Source of the DNA: Anaerolineae bacterium CG2_30_58_95
Lineage (GTDB): Bacteria; Chloroflexota; Anaerolineae; Anaerolineales; Villigracilaceae
Length of the DNA stretch: 12,139 bases
Direction: 5' to 3'
NCBI GenBank assembly: GCA_001872165.1
Contig: MNXK01000146.1
Coordinates: 1 to 12,139, forward strand
Shown: positions 11,895-12,139 of the stretch, piece by piece
Layout: each line of letters begins with the position of its first letter
Position numbering within the stretch: position 1 is the first letter of the stretch
Translations under genes and position numbers: made by a program
Notes under the pieces: generated by a model
What the model saw: only the letters and a program-made list of their open reading frames with translations
What the model was told of the DNA's origin: nothing
Databases searched by the model: none

Positions 11895-11989
11895 AGACCC
11901 TAAAGGTTTTTCTGGCAAGCCGGTAAGCATTTTGCCGGGAAAACCTGCTTGAAAAGAGCATGAGATCTCTAAGGAAACCTTTAGGGTCT
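11895..11989. repeat. 95-bp element with perfect 15-bp inverted ends
   Basis: AGACCCTAAAGGTTT (11895-11909) and AAACCTTTAGGGTCT (11975-11989) are exact reverse complements. The 65-base interior has further pairing (CCGG/CCGG, GGCAA/TTGCC). TTTCT follows the right arm, so it could terminate the tRNA transcript, but the length and perfect ends suggest a miniature mobile or REP-like element. No clear target duplication flanks it. Confidence 0.65.
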
Positions 11990-12139
11990 TTCTAAAGTCA
12001 CAGCAGGAGTAGTAGGTCATCCCGCCAGCGAGAAGGGAGAGTGAGGTGGAAGCCCTTCGACGGTATCCACGGGAATACCAGAAGATCGAACTCGCCTGCT
12101 GCCCGCAAGGGAGACTGCGCTGGTGAACATTCACGTAAG
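11990..12139. other. Unassigned window end
   Basis: I recognise no gene here. Several short inverted repeats are present: GTGGA/TCCAC (12046-12050, 12066-12070), GGTAT/ATACC (12062-12066, 12075-12079) and CAGCAGG/CCTGCTG (12001-12007, 12095-12101). One plus frame is open from 11996 to the end without an ATG. A 26-codon frame starts at GTG 12046 and stops at 12126. It could be the start of a repeat, a structured RNA or a gene continuing outside. Confidence 0.3.

Noticed and set aside
12046..12126. A 26-codon frame from GTG
   Set aside because: It is short, has no clear ribosome-binding site and resembles no family.
11775..12134. A 119-codon minus-strand frame containing REIRTLDLLNAIETRSQ
   Set aside because: This is the antisense of tRNA-Ala(GGC) translated. 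Such peptides are a well-known annotation artefact.

Overview
The window is a GC-rich bacterial chromosome segment with nine well-supported protein genes, one large methylase-like gene and two tRNA-Ala genes. It looks like a member of the Chloroflexota, probably Anaerolineae. That assignment is an inference from the gene mix (a translin-family protein beside ssb and a DUF3467 protein, a soluble hybrid sensor kinase, a GH13 glucosidase) and from the many short palindromic repeats between and inside genes. No rRNA or other marker is present to settle it.

Layout. Positions 193-1491 hold an FAD-dependent amine-oxidase-like protein. Positions 1664-3589 are a compact same-strand cluster: ssb, a DUF3467 protein, a translin-family protein and a DNPH1-like nucleotide N-hydrolase. 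The 257-bp gap at 3590-3846 holds a -10-like box, a set of nested stems and a strong intrinsic terminator, and I read it as a candidate small RNA gene. It is followed by one copy of a short hairpin repeat. Positions 3847-5310 (minus) encode a soluble sensor kinase (degenerate receiver, PAS, HisKA, HATPase). Its promoter overlaps that of the divergent GH13 alpha-glucosidase at 5444-7075. A RelB/DinJ antitoxin and YafQ-type toxin pair follows at 7223-7755. A lipoprotein with FG-GAP-like Ca-binding loops (7800-9011, minus) and a 790-residue methylase-like protein with a zinc ribbon (9082-11454) diverge from a 70-bp gap whose two -10 boxes overlap. The end of the window has a TTGACA/TAGAAT promoter, tRNA-Ala(CGC), a palindromic spacer, tRNA-Ala(GGC), and a 95-bp element with perfect 15-bp inverted ends.

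How the parts relate. The ssb cluster joins ssDNA binding, a probable RNA/DNA-binding translin and a nucleotide-pool cleaning enzyme, so a shared nucleic-acid maintenance role is plausible but unproven. The kinase/glucosidase and lipoprotein/methylase pairs each share a short divergent control region.

The most unusual signals are: (1) a family of about 23-26 bp hairpins (arms ATGGTAGC and GCTACCAT) seen five times, twice in frame inside the methylase-like gene, with the two closest copies differing only at third codon positions; (2) the candidate sRNA at 3682-3776; (3) the methylase-like protein whose catalytic DPPY site is replaced; and (4) the palindromic material around the two tRNA-Ala genes.
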